Shown one piece after another: positions 11,746-22,720 of a DNA stretch of 64,000 nt (the stretch's first letter is position 1; every line of letters starts with the position of its first letter). The notes beneath the pieces are model-generated. The model worked only from the letters and a program-made list of their open reading frames with translations. It ran no database searches and had not been told where the DNA came from. A program made the translations under genes and the position numbers. The DNA is from Hsuehochloa calcarea (lineage: Eukaryota > Streptophyta > Magnoliopsida > Poales > Poaceae): assembly GCA_036346395.1 (NCBI GenBank), contig CM070598.1, positions 3,765,517 through 3,829,516 on the forward strand, read 5' to 3'.

Positions 11746-12315
11746 AGTTCGGGGGCTAGCTGACGAGGATTAAAACCTCGATGTCTTATTTTAATACATA
11801 AGAGAAGACCATACATCTTCATGGTCGTAACCCCTAAGGCCAACGACCTTACTGGTCGTAAGGATTCCAAAGGTTATATAATAAATAACCTAGTCGGACA
11901 AGATCCCGAACCTAGTCTCCGACTAGCCAATTACTCGTAAGGCTATGAACCGGTATCATCTGGATCTGAATCCAGGTATATCTCTTACCGTGTGATGAAT
12001 GGAACACGTGCTATATATTTCATACCACGCGATGTTACATAATTCTAAGATACTGGGCTACGGTTGAATGTCTCACCGACATATAACCGCACAACAATTG
12101 ATACCTTGTCAGCTGACACCTCTCTCCGACCAGACGCGTTACTTCCCAACAGGCGTCTCTCTAAATGATAACTACCACCTCTTCATTAACTACTTAAGGA
12201 GGACCGCGGAAGATGGCGGAGAGTGGGGGGATCGAAGGCAATTGAGAAGATTAGCAGTTGATTTGATTACAACACCGTAGCAAGCATTGCGCTCCAGTGT
12301 AATTAGGGATACCGA
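11746..12315 (+). repeat. Polypurine tract and 3' LTR of Tat-1
   Basis: AAGTTCGGGGGCTAGC at 11745-11760 is a typical Tat polypurine tract, and the LTR starts directly after it at 11761 with TGACGAGGATTAAAACC. The LTR runs into the Sirevirus solo LTR at 12316. Its true end may be near 12274 (TTGATTTGATTACAACA) or, if interrupted, a few bases beyond 14941. Confidence 0.6.
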
Positions 12316-12891
12316 TGAAAGATCTAGACCCGCCATTATGAGTTAATGGAGTGTTTTGGTGATTAATGACAAATCCAAATATGAGACTAACTCTTTTATC
12401 AAGTATTATCTTTGTGTAGTCTCATTTGGATATAAGGGTGAAACACAACGAGGTATGCAATCGACATCTAAATCTTATATATTGTTGCATTTCTCGGATC
12501 CAAAATATAGGATTGAACTCAACCATAAGTCAAACTTGAATATGTGCATATGATCTTATTACACATTTGTGTATGCACACATTTAGGGGGAGTTTTATCC
12601 TATACTTTGTAGTTTCATTAGTATTGATCCATATTCCATTTTCCACATATACTAAGGATCTTTACGTTGAAACAAAACCTTTGAGTATACAAAACTTGTG
12701 TAGTTCGTATATACTCATGTTATGAGTATATAGAACTTGTGTAGTTCTTGTATACTCATGTTAAATATATATATAACTTGTGTAGTTTATATATACTCAT
12801 TTGTTCTCTCATTTATCATCATTAAATTTATGAGAATTTGAGTGGTTATCATCAATTACCAAAGAGGGAAAGATTGAGGTATCTTGTCCCA

Positions 12892-13225
12892 CCATTATGA
12901 GTTAATGGTATGGTATGGTAATTAATGATGATCACATTGTGGAACTAACATTTTCCATGAGTTGGATATATAGGTTATGTTCGGGATAATGAAGACTTGG
13001 GATGATCATGAGTTGATCATCAAGTCAAAAGCTTAGTGTAAATGATGCATCATGAGTTGGTCATCAAGACAAGAAGACCCATCGTGTGTTGATGGAGGTC
13101 AAGTGAAGGAATGCATCATGCGTTGATGCATGTGAAGATCGGGATGAAGAAATCATCATGTGTTGATGATGATCAAGACAATATCCCGAAGTGAAGAAAT
13201 CATCATGAGTTGATGATTGTCAAAG
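12892..13225. repeat. Array of CATGAGTTGATGAT hairpin motifs in the solo LTR
   Basis: At least seven variants of a short hairpin, of the type GATGATCATGAGTTGATCAT followed by CAAG, occur at about 12892, 13001, 13044, 13080, 13110, 13151 and 13198. The arms differ between copies but stay paired, as in ATCATCATG/TGTTGATGAT at 13151. Confidence 0.8.
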
Positions 13226-13469
13226 TCAAGGACCGGACTTGAAGTGTTGATGTCGTCATCAAGCTTCAAGAAGATGCAAGGCAAAGGTATGACTAGCTAG
13301 GGCTAAGGATGTGTTCCTAGTCTTTTCTGGTCTCGGTGTTTGGTTGATAGACCGGATTGCTAGTATAGGATTGCCGTACTATTAAGAGGATCTTGACTAG
13401 TAGTTTGAGTTAGTCATGTGTTGATAGCTCATTATATTTGCTCTAGCTCATCTATGCATGGAGCTATTA

Positions 13470-13687
13470 TTTGCGAATGTGTTTTGCAAATAGCCAATGC
13501 TCATGCATTCAACCCTTGTAGCATGTGACTTAAGTTTGCAAATGCGTTTTGCAAATGGTGAAAGTCCATGTACCTTTTTCCTTATGGTATGATTCCAAAG
13601 TTGGCAAATGTGTTTTGCAACTTGTTGGGAATCTTGCTTGTGACCCTTGTTGGCATGGCTTGTCAATTAGCAAATGTGTTTTGCAAT
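13470..13687. repeat. Four TTGCAAATGTGTTTTGCAA motifs at 65-66 bp spacing
   Basis: Copies start at 13470, 13535, 13601 and about 13667. Each has arms TTTGCAAA-like around a GTGTTT core. Bases flanking the core change in a paired way (TTTGC/GCAAA, TTGGC/GCAAC, TTAGC/GCAAT), while the sequence between copies is not conserved. Confidence 0.85.
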
Positions 13688-13727
13688 TGAAGTTGTTGAA
13701 AAAGCCATTTACGATTTACATCGGAAA

Positions 13728-14111
13728 ATCGGAAGTTCGGCGACTTAACGGCGGAAGTTCCGCACCGGTATGTCCGATTTTCAGCGACTTGATTTTTCGA
13801 GCGGCGGTTTAGGGACTTAGCGATTTTCTAAGTCGGAAGTTCCGGCTTGTTAAGCGGAACTTCCGATTATCGGTGCTCAAAATCCGGCGGTTGGTTTTCG
13901 AGAGAAGCACCATTTTGGGACTTAGCCAAAATTCAATGTGCGGTAGTTCCGCTATGTGTTGAGCGGAACTTCCAAGAATCGAACTTCCGATATTTAGTTG
14001 GCGGTAGTTCCGCACTAAAGATCAAGCGGCGGTTTCTCGTCGACATAGCCGTTGCGTGTCTTTTCTCTCTCATGCGGTAGTTCCGCCTTTGCATGGCGGA
14101 ACTTCCGATTT
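13728..14111. repeat. GCGGAACTTCCG palindrome cluster in the solo LTR
   Basis: About ten copies of GCGGAAGTTCCGC, GCGGTAGTTCCGC and AGCGGAACTTCCGA lie in under 400 bp, on both strands. Multi-copy palindromes are a known feature of Sirevirus LTRs, which supports the lineage call. Confidence 0.85.
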
Positions 14112-15210
14112 CCACGATTTTTGAGGTTTGTCTCCCAACGGCTAGTTTTTGTGTGTGGGCTATATATAGCCACCTTGGCCGGTTGGGAGAGGTTCTTTAG
14201 TGCTATTGTTAAGTGATACACTCATTCTTTGAGCTAAGAGTAAGCCTCTATTCTCTTTTGTGCATGTGTTGCACTTGGTGAGATGGAGAGTAAACCCTAA
14301 GTGCATGTGTTGCCTTAGGTAGTGGATTGTGTATCCACGTGGCGTTGACACTTGATTAGTTCAAGTGAAAGTTCGGTTGTTACTCTTGGTGTTTGCAGGC
14401 ACCTAGGCGTGGAGGGCGTCGTGATCGATGACCTTCTCAAGAAGCTTGTGAGAAGGCCCGGCGGTTGTGAGTGGTTTGGTGCTCGCCATCTCGGAGTGGA
14501 GGAAGAGCAACCATAGTTGAGCGAGTGTTGGTTCGGTTTGGAACCGGTCCAAGTGTTGGACTTACCTCGGAGTGTGTGCTCATTTGAGGAGCCGATCCAG
14601 CGGGTTGGGCTTACCTCAACGTGGATTAGGGGAGACCGGCAAGTCTCCGAACACCACGGTAAAACATAATCGTGTCATCTTGTGTTTACTTGTGCTTACT
14701 TGTGCTTTACTTTGAGCAATTTACATTCTTGCTTTAATTGCTTATATATCTTGTATGATTGCTCATATTGTATTGTGTTCATATTGTCGGTGCACTTAGT
14801 TGAGCCTAGTTGATTTAGGTTTTAATTGTGCAAAACCAATTCGCTATTAGCTTCCGCATTTATTTATTGGTTTAGCACGATAAAGTTTTTAAAACCGCCT
14901 ATTCACCCCCCTCTAGTCGGCCACCTCGATCTTACAACCGATTACAGTCCGACTTTATGTGTCTGTGATGACATGAGGTCATCACAGACGGTTCTTGTTC
15001 AGAACCGTCTGTGATATGTGATAGTCTATTTTCACAGACGGTTCTGAACAAGAACCGTCTATGATAGTTTTTTCTATTAAAAAAAATCAGATTTCGAATG
15101 CTTCATAGTTGGTACCATCACAGTTCCTAATATAAAACTTGAACCTAAAAGATAAGATATAAGGTGTCTTAGGTGAACAAGATCAATGTTAGTGAGCTTT
15201 CCATCTTGAA

Positions 15211-15885
15211 CTAAGTTTTATGTATATGATGAACTAAGTGTGAATGTGTGATGACTTGTGACTTTGTACCTATTTACCATTTACGTTATGACTTATAAGC
15301 TAAATATGGTAAACTAAGTGTTATGTTTATGATGAATTAGTTAATACAACTTGACTAATGCCAATGTTATGTGTTTCAGTTTTTAATTGATTTACGAATT
15401 TGAGAAAATGCAACAAATCAAATAGCCTTTTAGAAAATATGAACAATTAATGAATGTTTGCATCAAATAAACTAGTTATATTATTATGGCCATTATCAAT
15501 AAAATCCCAGAAATCTCAATAATTTTTTTGACATTGAAAACTAGGAAATTAAATAATGGACTTTATTTTATTGTTTTTCTTTTTAACCATGAAAACTCAT
15601 ACAATTTAAGGGATGTTACAGTCATTTGTGTATAAATTAACCATCTTTTGATCAATGTTATAACTAAGTTTTATGTATATGATGAACTAAGTGTGAATGT
15701 GTGATGAATTGTGACTTTGTATTATGACTTATAAGCTAAATATGGTAAACTAAGTGTTATGTTTATGATGAATTAGTTGATACAACTTGCTAATGCCAAT
15801 GTTTGTTTGCATCAATGTTATGTGAACTAAATATATGTATATGATGAACTAAGTGTGAATGTGTGATGAATTGTGACTTTGTTGT
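15211..15885. repeat. Direct repeats of a 140-bp AT-rich unit
   Basis: The unit beginning AACTAAGTTTTATGTATATG runs 15211-15366 and again 15662-15805, and its first 55 bp recur at about 15827-15882. The copies are nearly identical apart from one 16-bp deletion. Confidence 0.8.
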
Positions 15886-16047
15886 AATTCGTTTCAATTC
15901 GTATTAAGCTCTGTATTAAGTATTCGATATTATTCGTATCCGTATTCGTATCCGGAGTATCCATATTCGTATTCCGGATCCGGAAAAAATGAAAACAAAT
16001 ATGGCAGAGTTATTATCCGTCCGTATCCAATCCGTTTTCACCCCTAG
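15885..16047. mobile_element. hAT-like terminus, one end only
   Basis: The stretch of CGTATCCGTATTCG-type repeats ends in CCGTTTTCACCCCTAG. Read in reverse this is CTAGGGGTGAAAACGG, a typical end of Ac/Tam3-like hAT elements. No left end and no 8-bp duplication were found, so this is a relic. Confidence 0.42.
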
Positions 16048-16628
16048 TCATGCACGTCCATCAGCACGTCGGCGTCCCGCAGGTTCGAGACCCTCCCCAG
16101 CACGTCCCACCTCGACTCAGCTATAATATATAAGGACAAAGCCAAAATATTTTGCCTCCGCGTACGCGTTCAAAAAAATTTGAACTCCCGCGCTGCGAAT
16201 CACAGACGGTTTTTGATATGAACCGTCTGTGATAAGTATATCACCATATACGGTTTTAATATAAACCGTCTGTGATGGGATAGTTATCACAGACATCACA
16301 GACGGTTTTTTATATGAACCGTCTGTGATATGACGATATATCTCATACGAATATTCTTAAGAACTGTTTGTGAATTATCACAGACGGTTCTATCTACAAA
16401 TCGTCTATAATAATTACATATTATAGACGGTTTTTTGGAACCGTCTGTGATAAGTACAACAAAGACGATTATAAAGAATCGTCTGTGATGAGGCGTCCAG
16501 TATGATCTGTTTTGTAGTAGTATGGTCTCAAACAAATTCCTACTTGATTGAACTTTCAATTGTTTTTTAGAGGTGGGTGCTTTCAAATTGGAACTATGAG
16601 GATACAACGTCAAGTACTACTACAACCT

Positions 16629-17953
16629 TGTTTGGTGTTATTTTGGCTAGAGAGACCAAACAAGGGCTAGCTTTAGCCGAGAGAGAAATGAAGAAAGGGC
16701 TAACCAAGCCAAGGGAAGGATGCATGTGGCCAAAGGTGACTCAAGCCAAGTGAGTGCATGCGGAAAGTTACCTTGCTTACCTTTGGTCAGGAGCAAACCT
16801 AGGCAAAGGGGGGGGGGCTGGTGTTATGCGGTGGCCGAGAGGAAGAAGATCAAGGAGAAAGGCTTACGATGCATGGCCCACGTGGCCTAGATGTGGCGCA
16901 TGGGAGGGACCTGGATGCAAGGAAAGAAAGGTAGGCGCCGCGTGGGTCGAGTGGCACGCATAGGCTTGCAAGAGGAGGGCGCGCGGGTGCATGCAAAGCA
17001 AAGGAGCCATGGATGACTGAAGGATCTTGGGCTGCGTGGGAGGCCTCGGCGTGCAGAGAAAAGGGAGTGTGGGCTGCATGCGGTGCATGGAGAACCAAGA
17101 TGGAAACCGAGCATGGCACGTGAGTTCGGGAAGGCAAGAGCCTGAAAGGAAGTCGAGCCACGCAAGGAAGCCGGAAAGGGAACCAAGACGGAAGGGAGAA
17201 GAACTCAATTTCAAGCCAATTCAGATCTGGTCATCCATGTGGGAACCATGGAAGTTCCACTCGAACTCAATTCCAAAATCCACAATTGAGTCAATTCCAA
17301 AATTCAGTTTTGCTGTTTTTATCTCTTATATTTCGGAATTAAAGAGTCCTAGTGCCGTGCGTTTAGTCATTAAATCTGAAATTCCTTTTGCTGTTTTTAT
17401 CTTTTATATTTCAAATTACAGTCCTAATTGTGTGCGTTTATTTCACTGAATCCGAGTGGGATTTTGTCCAAGAGTTAGAGTCGGCTTCGGCCAAGGTTGT
17501 GCTTTCGTGGGAGGCTCTATAACCCCATGACGACACCATGTAAAGGGGAGTTTAGATTACGAGTTTATGAATAAATAGAAAAGCCTTTTAGGCGTAATGC
17601 TTGTGTTCACGGCAGATTGAGAGATCGAAAGATTGAGAGAGAGAGAGAGAGAGAGACGGGGCTTCTCGGCGGCGGGGTGTCCGGTCGGCGCTTCTCGGCT
17701 GCGGCGTGTCCCGGCGGTGGTGCTTCCCGTCGCTCCAGCACCCCCTCTTAGATCAGTATAGGGTATGTTGGTTAGGGTTTGGCGGCGGCACGGTGATCCT
17801 TGGTCCCGATCGCCTGCCTTCTACCACTATTTATATGGCGGCGGCGACAGGGCCCTTGACCTAATGGGTGGGCGCCTGATCGTAGCGATCTAAGGTTTGG
17901 GCATTTGGCCAATAAATGCCCGAAGATCAATTCAACATTCTCCCCTTGATCTC
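16629..17953 (-). repeat. Probable 3' LTR and polypurine tract of copia-3
   Basis: On the reverse strand, GATCAAGGGGAGAA (17938-17953) is the polypurine tract and the LTR starts TGTTGAATTGATCTTCGGGC at 17937. The other edge is set at TGTTTGGTG (16629), the first plausible TG, and is uncertain. The interior contains a TATATAA-poor promoter-like stretch and GA and GGCGGCG runs. The short ORFs inside are not convincing. Confidence 0.5.
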
Positions 17954-18136
17954 AATCATGTTTTATCTTTAATTACTTTTGACTTTACTCATTCCATCAC
18001 AAATTGGTGCATAGAACATGTCTCATCGTCACGGTCAATTGCCGATAGATTCAACAGCTACAATACACCTCATTGTTCTGAAATAGTTGCTTTAATCTTT
18101 TGGGCCATCTTTTAGTCCAGAATCATAGTCTTTCCC

Positions 18137-19680
18137 TTAAACCCATGCGGCTATATGTTCTCTGAACACGTTGGGTGGTAAGCCTTTAGTAAGCGGATCC
18201 GCTAACATCTTTGCGGTACTTATATGCTCAAGACTTATAATTTGATCCCGAACTTTATCTTTCACAACATAGTACTTTATGTCAATGTGTTTGGCAAGAC
18301 CACTTGACTTATTGTTGTGGGCATACATTCATGCGGGTTCATTATCGCGATACAACTTAAGTGGTCTATTGATGTCGTCAACCACTTTTAAACCGGGTAT
18401 GAACTTCTTAAGCCGTTCACTTCCAGTAGCCTCATAACATGCTACAAACTCGGCATACATTGTGGGCGATGTAGTGACGGTTTGCTTTGAGCTTTTCCAC
18501 GATATAGCTCCTCCAATGAGTGAAGACATATCCGGATGTCGACTTTCTATCATCTCCATAAAATCGAATCAGTATACCCCACTATGTGGAGTAGATCGAT
18601 CTTACGTATGTCATCATGAGGCCTTTTGTTCCTTGCAAATAACGCAAGACTTTCTTTATTAATTTCAATGTTCTATTCGAGATTGCTCTGGAATCGCCAA
18701 ATAACCCAGAACAAAAGCTAAGTCGAGCGTGTGCACACTTGAGCATCTTGTAAGCTTCCGGCAATTTGAAGCATATGGAACCGCTTTCATTTGATCGATC
18801 TCATCTTGGTTCTGGGGCATTGAAAATCCCCATATCTGTCGCCCTTGACTATAGGTGCGGTGAAAGACTACATTTATGCATCCCAAATTTCTTTAAGACT
18901 TTCTCTATATATGTCTTTTGTGATAGTCCCAATATCCCTTTGTTTCTATCTCGGTGAATTTGATCCTAGAGCGAGCGAAGCATCACCAAGATCTTTCATA
19001 TCAAAGTTTGAGGACGAAATCTCTTCGTCTCGATGTGAGTGCATCGACATCACTACTAGCTAGTAGGATATCATCCACATACGAGATTAGGAAGATAAAT
19101 TTCCGTCTTTAAACTTTGTATAGACACGATTGTCTTCTACATTCTCTTTAAAACCAAATTTTCTTATTGTCTTGTCAAACTTCAAGTACCCTTGTCTTGA
19201 AGCTTGCTTTAACCCATAAATCGATTTCTTTAGGCGGCATCCCATTCTTTCATTTTCTTCCATGACAAAACCTTTCGGTTGTGCCATGTAAACATTTTCC
19301 TCCAAATCCCCATTAAGAAATGCCGTCTTTACATCCATCGATGTAACTCTAAATCATAATGTGCTACTAATGCCATTATGATTACGAAGAATCTTCTGAG
19401 GAGACCTGGAGAAAAGGTCTCATTGTAATCAATCCCTTCTCTTTGCGTAAAACCTTTTGCCACAAGTCGCGCTTTGTATCTTTCTACATTCCCTTGGGAG
19501 TCGAGTTTTGTTTTGTAGACCCATTTCTGACCTCTTGTTTTGGCTCCTTTAGGAACAATTTCCAAGTCCTGACTTTATTAGTCTTCATGGACCTCATTTC
19601 CTCTTCCATGGCTTCAAGCCATTTTGAAGAATTTTCGCTTCTCATGGCTTCTTCAAATGAGGTGGGGTCATCCTCCATTT
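18137..19680 (-). pseudogene. copia-3 reverse transcriptase and RNase H
   Basis: Reading leftwards from 19680: EDDPTSFEEAMRSENSSKWL, WVYKTKLDSQGNVERYKARL, VAKGFTQREGIDYNETFSP, WMDVKTAFLNGDLEENVYM (first catalytic Asp), KKSIYGLKQASRQ. A damaged stretch stands in place of YVDD. Then come VLRYLQGTKG, ISWKSSKQTVTTSPTMYAEF (RNase H Glu) and AKHIDIKYYVVKD, and finally MLADPLTKGLPPNVF. The last motif is the normal end of copia RNase H. Frameshifts near 19330, 18770, 18560 and 18330 make it non-functional. Confidence 0.86.
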
Positions 19681-21300
19681 GAAATTCCTCTGTATGATAA
19701 ATCGATAATCATCGAAATAGTGATCTTCTTACTCTTTGAGACCTCCTCGGGCCTCCACATTTGGTACATCTTACATTTGAAATTCTTGTTGCTCCCCTCA
19801 TTTGTGGCAATGGGTTCTATAGGATCTGAAGAACAGGTTCCTCATTCTCATTCAATGTTGCCACAGGAGGAACAATAACAGTCTTGGCACCACAAGATCT
19901 TGTACCGCTCGATGCAATGATAGCGAGTAGTGAGAAGAGTGGCTCTTGAATCATCGGAGTGGGCACATATACCCGCTTCTCTTCAAGATCAATCTCTCGA
20001 GCTACCATGCTCCCCTCATCATTTCATCCTCTAAGAAGGCAGCGTGTCTCGTTTCTACAAACTTTGTATATCCATGCGGGCGGTAGAAGCGAAAACCTTT
20101 TGACTTTTCGGGTAGCCAATGAAATGGCAACTTCATTTTTTGGGATCTAGCTTCCCAAGGTTTGGGTTAAATACTTTGGCCTCGGCGGACTCCCCACACA
20201 CGTAAGTGGTTTAGTGAGGAACTCTTCACGTCCACAACTCGCGGTGTTTTGGGCACCGACTTACTAGGCACTCTATTGAGAATATGAATGGCGGTTTTAA
20301 CGCCTCCATCCATAAACTCAATGGGAGTGTGGAGTAGCTCATCATGCTTCGCACCATATCCATCGAGTGCAGTTGCGTCTTTCACTACTCCATTTCTTTG
20401 AGGTTCGCCTTGTAGAATCTTGGGCTACTATGCCATTTTCTGTAAGAACCTGCAAAAGGTCCAGAACTTGTCCATATGGGGTATGTCGATAGTAGTACTC
20501 CCCACGATCGGATCGAACTATCTTAATCTTTAAATCGTGTTGGTTTTCAACTTGACCTTAAATATCTTGAATTTATCCAAGGCTTCATTTCTTTCTTTGA
20601 TTGGATAAATATATCCATAACGGAGTAGTCATCATGAATGTTATGAGCGAGTCATAACCATCCACACTTTTCACGGAAAAGGACCACAAATGTCTGTGTG
20701 AACAATTTGTAGAACTCACTGTGCTTCTTTTTGCGCCTTTCTTAATTTTCTTTACATATTTTCCTTTAATGCATTCTCTGCATTGTTCTAAGTCGAGAAC
20801 TCTAATAGAGGAAGAATTTCATTCTTAACTAGTCTTTCTATTCTCCCCTCGAAATATGGCCCAAGCAGCGGTGCCATAATTTCGACGATTCATTATGAGT
20901 TCTCTTTCGTTTCTGTTTACATTCGTAGACGAGGATTGATCACTTTCTACGCGACGTTCTCATTATCGCATCGACATTCACATCATCACACAATGATAAC
21001 AAATAAAGCTCATTTTGTAATATGGCAAGACCAACACATTCTTTATTAAATAATATTTCGCACTTGCCATTTCCAAAATTACAATCATAACCATCTTTGT
21101 CCAAATTGGAAACGCTAATCAAATTCCTCTGTAAAGAGGAACAAAAGAACATCTCTAAGTAAAGATTGGAGCCATTAGCTAACTCTAATGAAAGATCGCC
21201 ATGTGACTTCAACTACGCTTGGACTCCATTTGCGACTTTAATGCATCTTTCGTTTCTTTGCGTAGTCCTCGTCGAGCGGAATCCTCAGAAGGAATTAGCA
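19681..21300 (-). pseudogene. copia-3 integrase and gag-pre-integrase remnants
   Basis: The gag-pre-integrase part lies at 21212-20940 (LYLEMFFCSSLQRNLISVSN, then FNKECVGLAILQNELYLLSL). The integrase core is heavily broken between 20930 and 20400. Its C-terminal side at 20385-20167 reads VKTAIHILNRVPSKSVPKTP and LNHLRVWG. The 19700-20150 segment is a poorly conserved linker. Confidence 0.72.
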
Positions 21301-22200
21301 ACATGAGCAGTTGCTCTGAGTCAATCCACCAAGTGGATTTGAATATTGTACATATAAGCATTCATTTATAAATGTAATAATATTCTCACCTTTCTTTGCC
21401 ATGATCATCTTTAAGTAATCGGGACAGTTCTTCTTGTAGTGTCTGTCTTCTTGCAATGAAGACAACGATCTTTGTCTCTGACAAATTTATTACATTGAGG
21501 TTGATGGACGATGCTTTTCCCTTGTTTCTTGAGAAGGAGGTCTTGTGAAAGTTCTTTTCTTGTTATCCTTCACATAGTTGATAGATCCACCATGTGAGGA
21601 TTTAAATCTTTCCTCCTCTTGAACACACATAGCTATGCATTTTCTAAGTCCCATTTATCAGTGCATATTGTAATTGACAACAAAAGTGTCAAACTGTTAC
21701 GGCAATGAAGCAAAAATCAAGTGAATAAGGAACTCATCCTTGAGTGCCAAATCCATTAGTTTAAGCTTGGATGCCAAGTTGCTCATCCTCAATATGTGTT
21801 CTCTTATCCCACCACAGAATACCTCTCTGTCACAAGTCGTTTAATCACCGTGTTGCATATGTCTTTGAAGAGCGATGGCTGACTCTTTATTTTATCAAGG
21901 TGATACGTGGCGGTGTCACGATCTGCGATTGAGCCCACAATTGTGGGCTCAATCGTATTCTTTATCACGACCATACATTTCTTGTTGGTGTGGTCCATTC
22001 TTATGCTCTAGGTCATAAGACATCCGTAAGGAGCATGATCTCTCTGTCTTTTACGCCAAGCAATATCATCCTCGATTTGACCCTCACTTTGGTGCCGTAG
22101 GCTCGTTGGAGTCGTCTTTAGTAAGGACCATCCACCTCGGCTAAGATAAGCGCTAAGTCTATCTTTTCTTCCACTCTCCATAATTATCTCCTTTGAGTGG
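21301..22200 (-). pseudogene. copia-3 gag with broken zinc knuckle
   Basis: Near 21470 the reverse strand shows RCLHCKK and, one base out of frame, HYKKNCP. Together they form a CX2CX4HX4C knuckle broken by a one-base deletion. Upstream pieces (HLDKIKSQPSLFKD, VIKRLVTERYSVVG) and an N-terminal MESGRKDRLSAYLS lie in different frames. Confidence 0.5.
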
Positions 22201-22260
22201 GTATTTCTCGATACAACTCATCAAGTTGTATCCTCCACGAAAATGTAGATCAAATAAAGT

Positions 22261-22720
22261 GAGAGCGTAACATTAAAATTATATGTCTTATTTCCAACGT
22301 TGGTCAAAATAATATGACATACAATTAAATTAATTATACATTAAATCTATATCACCGTTGGGCAGAAATAGAAACAATGCATAAAACATCAATTAAAATT
22401 ATAATACTGTTATTATCAACTTTGGTCAGAAAATAACAATATCATAATTCACAATAAATTCTTAAAAATTAAATTCTCTCGTTGGTTCGAATTTAATTAA
22501 AAGAATTATCAATATTTAACTTTTGCGTGAATCGTAATTATTAAAATAATTCATTATCGGAAGCATTATAACTATACACATTTAATCTCTGGAAATAATA
22601 ACACGTTGGTGCAAAATTTAACAGAGATTTTAATCAATTTTCTATTGAAATTCATTCAAAAAATGCTTCTGAAAATAAATTAAATTCAATTTCTGGAGTA
22701 TACTGTTCATAACCGGCCGG
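22261..22720 (-). repeat. AT-rich copia-3 leader with five ACCAACG motifs
   Basis: Between the gag start and GC-rich DNA, the reverse strand has five related motifs: TTTTGACCAACGTTGG near 22291, TTTCTGCCCAACGGTG near 22347, TTTCTGACCAAAGTTG near 22416, ATTCGAACCAACGAGA near 22479 and TTTTGCACCAACGTG near 22601. The rest is over 70% AT with no ORF. Confidence 0.45.

Larger units (their letters stand above)
1407..12315 (+). mobile_element. Ty3/gypsy retrotransposon, Tat lineage (Tat-1)
   Basis: An almost full-length, decayed element in forward orientation: LTR remnant, primer-binding-like site, gag, protease, RT, two RNase H domains, integrase, a long non-coding spacer, antisense ORFs, polypurine tract and 3' LTR. 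A second RNase H after the first, and antisense ORFs between pol and the 3' LTR, are marks of the Tat clade (RIRE2, Grande and Retand types). Many stops and frameshifts occur in every domain. The 3' LTR is interrupted at 12316 by a Sirevirus solo LTR. No clean target duplication was found. Confidence 0.85.
12316..14936 (+). repeat. Sirevirus (copia) solo LTR, 2621 bp, with 5-bp target duplication
   Basis: The block starts TGAAAG and ends CTTACA. It is flanked on both sides by ACCGA (12311-12315 and 14937-14941), a perfect 5-bp target duplication. The 3' part has CCTATTCACCCCCCTCTAG just before the end, a signature I know from Sirevirus/SIRE-type LTRs in grasses. No primer-binding site, polypurine tract or coding region lies beside it, so it is a solo LTR left by LTR-LTR recombination. 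Three arrays of short inverted repeats inside it are listed separately. Confidence 0.86.
14937..16521. mobile_element. Decayed, coding-free CACTA derivative
   Basis: Both sides carry CACAGACGGTT...AACCGTCTGTG hairpins (14959-15070 and 16200-16490), the sub-terminal repeat seen in the complete CACTA element at 33589. The right end reads TTTTGTAGTAGTA (to 16521), a mutated CACTACTACAAAA terminus. No left terminus is recognisable and there is no transposase. The interior holds direct repeats and a hAT end. Confidence 0.6.
16629..22260 (-). mobile_element. Ty1/copia retrotransposon (copia-3), reverse strand, degenerate
   Basis: Reverse-strand order is gag with a CCHC remnant, gag-pre-integrase, integrase remnants, RT, RNase H, polypurine tract and 3' LTR. 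All domains carry frameshifts. The 5' LTR is not recognisable, because the sequence right of gag becomes an AT-rich leader and then GC-rich DNA without a matching LTR. The right edge is therefore open. Confidence 0.8.

Noticed and set aside
16754..17449. Several overlapping ORFs inside the copia-3 LTR
   Set aside because: All are low-complexity, overlap on both strands and lie within a region bounded by LTR signals.
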